Below, one piece after another: positions 37,701-41,999 of a DNA stretch of 41,999 nt (the stretch's first letter is position 1; each line of letters starts with the position of its first letter). This DNA is from a virus: IMG/VR virus record IMGVR_UViG_3300021420_000010, positions 1-41,999 of that record. The stretch is one strand, 5' to 3'. A model generated the notes under the pieces. That model was given only the letters and a program-made list of their open reading frames with translations, ran no database searches and was not told the origin of the DNA. The translations under genes were made by a program, and so were the position numbers.

Positions 37701-39181
37701 TACTGAGGAACTCCTACTGTTATGCCTTTAGCCTTGTAGGCGTCTAGGATCTCTTGACGAGTCTTGCCGTGCTTCGTCATATCAGCAGCAATGTCTTGCT
37801 CTGTGGCAACAGGCCCTGAGGGCACCTTAGGGTTATCACTAGCCTCTGCAAGACCTCTAGCGCGGATCATATCCTGAATCGTAGCTTTGGAGCCGTTCTG
37901 TTGCTTAGCGAGTTCCGTCACATCATGCATCGTGAATGGAATCGTCGTCTGTAGCTGTGCCAAGTCCTGCGACATTTGATCCTTGAGCGACTGAGGGAAC
38001 TGCGGGTTATTCAGCATCGTGCGACTACCGCGCTCAATGATCTGCCTAGCCTCCGCCAGTTTCGTCAGAGCATCAATACCCTTCGGATCATCTCCCGCAC
38101 GGAACGAGATACGATCAAGACTGTTGATGAATGTGCCTCTTGGAAGCATACCTGCCGTCTCGATGTTAGCAAGGTTTTGCGACAGACCTGTCACCATTAC
38201 GTTATAGCGCCGCACATCGTCGCTAGACATACTATTCCGCAGAGTATCAACACTAGACTGCATCAGGGAGTGTCCCGGCGCAGCGCCTATGCCAAATACA
38301 CCAGTGCTGCTGCCGATAGGCAGTTCAGTGATGTTCTGCAGGGTAGGTACTGCCAAGGAGACTGCGTTGCTGACTCGCGCAGCAATAGACATAGAGCGAG
38401 AATCCATCTGCCCTGCCTGCCCTTTAGCAAGAATATCCTGCAGGCGATTCTGGCCGTCAAGCTGCGCCTTCTGAACAAGAGCCTGCGCGCGTATAGCAGC
38501 AGTAGAGTCCTTGCTGTTGATGAAGTCCGTAACCTTCATCGGCATGACGTCATCACCGTTCGCTTTAGCATCATTGATGATCTTTAGCGCTTTCTGCGCA
38601 TAGTCAGGATCGCTAGGATCAAGAGTACCCATACTGATAAGCCCGGTAGGCAATCCATTCTCTTCTGGTCCCTTCTTAGCGAACACTACCTGTCCAGTAG
38701 CTGCGTTAACTTGATCCTGTCTCGCCTTCTCTACCTGGTTCTGCTTAGCTGTAGCAACCTGCGTCTGCAGTAGATCCTGCTGCGTCTTGGCTTGCTGAAG
38801 CTGCGCGGTCTTTTGTAGCGCCTGCAGAGCAATAGCAGGGGAGATATTCATCATCTGCTTGCTGATCGCTTCAGATACCCGGATGTTCTTATCCAGGGGA
38901 TCTTCATCTTCTGGCGACGTAGCATTGACTCCTGCCACTACGTTCTTCATCGCATCGGAGATGTGGCGAGCCTGGACAACCCTAGGATCTCCTATATCAG
39001 GATTACCTGTAGCTTGAGATAATCCGTTGGCTGCGGTATTGAATCCCTGATTAGCTACTGCCAGTCCCCTGGACATCCAATCCTTAGAGCCAATAACCTG
39101 ATTTTGCAGGTTAGCAGAGACCCCCGCCTCTACATCATTCGGGTCTTGAATATCAAACGGATCTGGTTCTTGTTGTGCCAT
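37700..39181 (-). CDS. internal/ejection protein candidate (493 aa)
   Basis: Long, hydrophilic, helical, Gln/Asp/Ala-rich. Coiled-coil character is strong around residues 115-160 (LQKTAQLQQAKTQQDLLQTQ; AKQNQVEKARQDQVN). Further on are NITELPIGSSTGVFGIGAAP and MLPRGTFINSLDRIS. No enzyme motif. Position and size are as for podovirus internal core proteins. AGAGAGA precedes the ATG. The stop overlaps the next start. Confidence 0.5.
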   Translation of the reverse strand: MAQQEPDPFDIQDPNDVEAGVSANLQNQVIGSKDWMSRGLAVANQGFNTAANGLSQATGNPDIGDPRVVQARHISDAMKNVVAGVNATSPEDEDPLDKNIRVSEAISKQMMNISPAIALQALQKTAQLQQAKTQQDLLQTQVATAKQNQVEKARQDQVNAATGQVVFAKKGPEENGLPTGLISMGTLDPSDPDYAQKALKIINDAKANGDDVMPMKVTDFINSKDSTAAIRAQALVQKAQLDGQNRLQDILAKGQAGQMDSRSMSIAARVSNAVSLAVPTLQNITELPIGSSTGVFGIGAAPGHSLMQSSVDTLRNSMSSDDVRRYNVMVTGLSQNLANIETAGMLPRGTFINSLDRISFRAGDDPKGIDALTKLAEARQIIERGSRTMLNNPQFPQSLKDQMSQDLAQLQTTIPFTMHDVTELAKQQNGSKATIQDMIRARGLAEASDNPKVPSGPVATEQDIAADMTKHGKTRQEILDAYKAKGITVGVPQ

Positions 39182-39190
39182 ATATCTCTC

Positions 39191-41380
39191 TTAATACATC
39201 GGTATCTGTTCAGCACTCAGGCCCTGAAAGTCGCTATTATAAATGCTAGTCAGATCCGGATTACTGTAGTTAATACCGCCAGTTACATCTGTCCCTGCCG
39301 GAACTCCATTAGCTGCATTATAGGCATTGGTAGACTGTCCGCCTGCTCCTGTGAGAGCGTTGAAGGCTCCGCCGATGGAGCTACCCAAGGCAGGATTGCC
39401 GAGAGCGTTACCGATTGCGCTGAGTCCATTAGTAGTCTGCCCCGAAGATACCACTCCTGCCGCGTTACGAATGGCATTGTTGTATTGATTCCCCTGCTGT
39501 GTCCCTGCTCCGAGCGCTGCTTGGAAGCCAGATAGATCGATATTATTAGCCGCTGTAGCTCCAGCTAGTCCAGCATTCGCATTCTGCTGATACGCCCCAG
39601 CAAGCTGCGCAGGAACTGCTGCCCCAGTGATCTGGTTGTTCAGGTTCTGCTGTCCGTACTGGTTCCCAAGTTGGCTGATAGTGGAGTTTTGATTGAAGAT
39701 ACTATTAGCGGTATTGGCGTTAAGCTGGCTGGTATTGTTAAATTGGCCATACGCATTTGCGAGTAGGCCATTAGCCGTGCTGAGATTATTGTTGGCAGAA
39801 TTGTTGAGTGTAGCTGCATTGGAGGTAGCCGAGTTCTGCGCATTAAGCGCTTCATTATATGCCGTCTGTTGATTGCCTAGGTAGGCTTGCCCTAAGCCTG
39901 TAGCGAAAGCTTGAGTCTGCAAGGCGCCGCCAGAAGTGCCAAGCTGCCCCCTGCCGAATTGCTGATTAGCCATCTCAGCTTCAGCTTGCTGCGTAGGCAA
40001 AGCAAGTTGCTGGTTAAGCGCGCTAAGCTGATTATTATATGTATTAGTAAACGACTGCCCGGCAGTGCCAAGTTGTGTCTGGGCTGCTTGCTGTAGATTA
40101 CCAGTCAGGGGGTTATTAAGCTGGTTAGTGCCCGCTTGTATTGTATTAAACTGACTACCCTGTACTGCTCCCTGCAGACCTAACTGACTGCCCAGCACGC
40201 CTTGCGTCCCTGTTGGCGCTTGCTGCTGACTCTGAGAGTTGATGGCATTCTGAATGTTGGCAGGCGTAACACCGTTGAATGATCCCGCTATTGCAGACTG
40301 CTGCCCAGCTAGATTGCTAGATCCCGTATTGGCGGCGCTAAGCCCGCCATTAAGAGCAGTATGAACCTGCCCATTAGCTATAGTAGCATTACTATTAGGA
40401 CCATTGAAGCTAGTATTAGTGCCGATCCCAGTACCAGCAGAAGCCTCACTGAGAACATTCCCGTTAGCATTAGCTTGCTGTGTAGCACCTATAGTGCCTA
40501 GGATGCCGCCAGCAGTCCCTAGCAGCGTACTCCCGAGTCCTAACCCGCTGCCCACATTCCCCGTATTCGTTACTGCCATATTGTTTCCGCCATTTGCGAT
40601 AGAGCCTGCGGCTCCGATAGCGCCGATTCCGGCGTTAACTCCGTTATTAATATTACTGTTATTTGATGAATATGACGGGGCTGGCGTCATAGCATTGTTC
40701 GCCGCTCCTACCGCTGCGCCCACGCCCTGCTTAACGAGCAGATTAGAAGCTCCCTGACCGAGCCCTGTGTTGTCAGAAATAGCCTGGCTCGCGCCAAGAT
40801 TATTAGCCCCTGCGGTTAATCCTCCGCCTACGGCTCCTATAAGAGCCCCCTTACCGATATTCTGCCCTGTTAAGGCAGCACCAGCAGTACCTGCCGTTGC
40901 TCCTGTAATTGCTCCTGCGGCGATTGTTCCAGTACCTGCGCCTATCCCAGCGGCAGCTTCCGGACCAAATATTGCACCTACGCCCGCTGCTGTGGCGAGA
41001 TCTATCGCTTTATCAAAGCCGGATTGCAGAGCATCTTCTGTATACCAATTAGAGCGCGTTACATCGCCTAAGACGGCTGACTGCTGCGGCGTATAATTTA
41101 GAGTATTGACTTGTCCGCTGGCTGCGGTATTCCCCCCTTGCGCGCGAAGGGGGATGTTAGATTGTCCTGCCCTGGCCCCGCTTAGGAGGGTAGTATCGTG
41201 AGCAGCCTGACTAGCTTGTACAGCGGAGGCGCTAGGCCCTGATAACGAATTAAAATAATTCGTCATCTGTTGCGAAGTTAGGCCCTTAAAAGTACCTGTC
41301 GTAATAGGCGAATTAGCACTGGATACGAAAGGACTAGCAGCAGGATGTGAGGCCGGAGGAGTAGCCGGAGTAAAGGCCAT
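39191..41380 (-). CDS. large Gly/Asn/Gln-rich ejection protein candidate (729 aa)
   Basis: Low-complexity, rich in Gly, Ala, Asn, Gln and Ser. Residues about 130-200 (LATAAGVGAIFGPEAAAGIG; GAITGATAGTAGAALTG; GALIGAVGGGLTAGANNLG) form a glycine-zipper membrane region, as in ejection proteins that cross the envelope. Later segments repeat polar stretches (AEMANQQFGRGQLGTSGGAL; QTAYNEALNAQNSATSNAAT). It is the first of three such genes after the tail genes. TAATG overlap with the preceding stop. Fibre or needle is an alternative. Confidence 0.5.
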   Translation of the reverse strand: MAFTPATPPASHPAASPFVSSANSPITTGTFKGLTSQQMTNYFNSLSGPSASAVQASQAAHDTTLLSGARAGQSNIPLRAQGGNTAASGQVNTLNYTPQQSAVLGDVTRSNWYTEDALQSGFDKAIDLATAAGVGAIFGPEAAAGIGAGTGTIAAGAITGATAGTAGAALTGQNIGKGALIGAVGGGLTAGANNLGASQAISDNTGLGQGASNLLVKQGVGAAVGAANNAMTPAPSYSSNNSNINNGVNAGIGAIGAAGSIANGGNNMAVTNTGNVGSGLGLGSTLLGTAGGILGTIGATQQANANGNVLSEASAGTGIGTNTSFNGPNSNATIANGQVHTALNGGLSAANTGSSNLAGQQSAIAGSFNGVTPANIQNAINSQSQQQAPTGTQGVLGSQLGLQGAVQGSQFNTIQAGTNQLNNPLTGNLQQAAQTQLGTAGQSFTNTYNNQLSALNQQLALPTQQAEAEMANQQFGRGQLGTSGGALQTQAFATGLGQAYLGNQQTAYNEALNAQNSATSNAATLNNSANNNLSTANGLLANAYGQFNNTSQLNANTANSIFNQNSTISQLGNQYGQQNLNNQITGAAVPAQLAGAYQQNANAGLAGATAANNIDLSGFQAALGAGTQQGNQYNNAIRNAAGVVSSGQTTNGLSAIGNALGNPALGSSIGGAFNALTGAGGQSTNAYNAANGVPAGTDVTGGINYSNPDLTSIYNSDFQGLSAEQIPMY

Positions 41381-41610
41381 TACTTATGCTCTATGCGACC
41401 TAGCGTATCTTTGATATCCTTCAGATCCTGCTTCATATCTTTCTGCCCCTGATCTAAGCGAATAATCGTATCATGATCCACTTGAACTGTTTCTTGCTTT
41501 CCTTTTAGGTCAGCAACGTCCTGGTGAAGTGTGCCGAAGGCAAAGCACCCGCCGAGAACTGTAGCCGCGAACGGCCATCCCTTATCAAGAACATTAAGTA
41601 TTGGTGACAT
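41380..41610 (-). CDS. small membrane-anchored coiled-coil protein (76 aa)
   Basis: I chose ATG 41610, one base after the stop of the glycine-rich gene; the longer frame to 41703 lies within that gene. It begins MSPILNVLDKGWPFAATVLG with one membrane span, then a coiled coil (LHQDVADLKGKQETVQVDHD; LDQGQKDMKQDLKDIKDTLG). This is the form of phage membrane proteins such as Rz-like spanins or holin partners. Without a matching lipoprotein nearby I leave it unassigned. Stop overlaps the next gene (TAATG). Confidence 0.55.
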   Translation of the reverse strand: MSPILNVLDKGWPFAATVLGGCFAFGTLHQDVADLKGKQETVQVDHDTIIRLDQGQKDMKQDLKDIKDTLGRIEHK

Positions 41611-41611
41611 A

Positions 41612-41999
41612 TTAGGTATACGAGAATTTACATTGACCAGGATTGCCGTTACCGGCACCGGTGGGCTGCCCAGTGCCCTGTCCACCAATACCAATAGTTC
41701 CATTGACTAGGCCGGGATTGCCGCCCGCGCCTCCGCTCGCGCCAGAGGCGCCTGTTACACCGGAGGTATTCGTTGTAGTGCCTCCGGAGGCTCCGCCTCC
41801 AGCACCGCCAGTACCATTACCCGCAGCGCCTGTGCCAGGCTGCGCAGCAGTAACCGATAGGGTAGTGATAGAACTACCAGAGACAGACGCCGCGCTGCCT
41901 GCTGTGCCGTTACCTTGTCCACCACTATGCCCCGCGCCCCCGGCCCCAGAAGCATATGTGAAGGTCTGTCCGCCGCTGCAGCCAATATTTGCACTCTTA
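41612..41999 (-). CDS. glycine-rich tail protein, C-terminal part (cut by contig end)
   Basis: Continuation of the gene that starts at 321. Bases 41873-41999 repeat the segment already present at 1-127. From 41872 the frame reads SITTLSVTAAQPGTGAAGN and then GGAGGGASGGTTTNTSG, ending GNGNPGQCKFSYT with TAA at 41614-41612. Almost half of the residues here are Gly or Ala. The frame is unbroken across the junction, which supports circularity. A tail-tip role is inferred as for the first part. Confidence 0.75.
   Translation of the reverse strand, partial: KSANIGCSGGQTFTYASGAGGAGHSGGQGNGTAGSAASVSGSSITTLSVTAAQPGTGAAGNGTGGAGGGASGGTTTNTSGVTGASGASGGAGGNPGLVNGTIGIGGQGTGQPTGAGNGNPGQCKFSYT
41873..41999. 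repeat. contig-end overlap, right copy
   Basis: Identical to 1-127 (see that entry). It should be counted once when the genome is closed. Confidence 0.9.

Noticed and set aside
37976-38587. 203-codon rightward frame
   Set aside because: Antisense to a well-supported late gene with coupled starts. No SD or domain.

Overview
The window is a complete tailed-phage genome. The first 127 bases (1-127) are identical to the last 127 (41873-41999), so it is a circular contig of about 41,872 bp with one assembly overlap. Closing the circle restores a glycine-rich tail protein gene (193 codons) cut by the contig ends. I see no tRNA, integrase, repressor, CRISPR array or insertion sequence, which suggests a lytic phage. 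A portal, large terminase, capsid protein and nozzle-type tail proteins, with no tape measure or tail tube, point to a short-tailed (podovirus-like) virion. A secreted protein, a lipoprotein and a holin/lysozyme pair fit a Gram-negative host, but I cannot name the host.

Layout. A roughly 1-kb non-coding divergent control region (15440-16475) separates two arms. The leftward (minus) arm runs from 15439 to 1 and, through the circle, from 41872 down to 35387. In order of transcription it encodes small virion or assembly proteins, a DUF5681 protein (terminase small-subunit candidate), large terminase, portal, a zinc-ribbon protein, scaffold, capsid, two related fibre-like proteins around two tail tubular/nozzle proteins, a glycine-rich tail protein, three large candidate ejection proteins, a holin and a lysozyme. 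Most junctions are TAATG or similar, so the arm is probably translationally coupled. The rightward (plus) arm (16476-35359) holds many small early genes, a SprT-type metallopeptidase, a secreted JAMM-type peptidase, an amidoligase plus class-II glutamine amidotransferase pair, a sigma-70-like factor, and then replication: primase, DnaB-type helicase, family A DNA polymerase, OB-fold ssDNA-binding candidate, 5'-3' exonuclease, an endonuclease I-like nuclease, a 3'-5' exonuclease and nucleotide-pool proteins. The arms converge near 35.37 kb.

How it may work together. No phage RNA polymerase is visible. The sigma-like protein encoded at 21421-22062 is therefore the best candidate for redirecting host polymerase, perhaps to the leftward late arm. 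The control region has sigma-70-like promoters in both directions, several families of short repeats and palindromes, and a leftward leader of about 345 nt packed with perfect helices, including an 84-nt three-way-junction fold. A second striking signal is the palindromic octamer GTTTAAAC. It occurs 16 times (chance expectation about 0.6), 15 of them between 17.5 and 33.5 kb, in different reading frames, in untranslated gaps and over start and stop codons. This points to selection on the DNA or RNA rather than on protein sequence.
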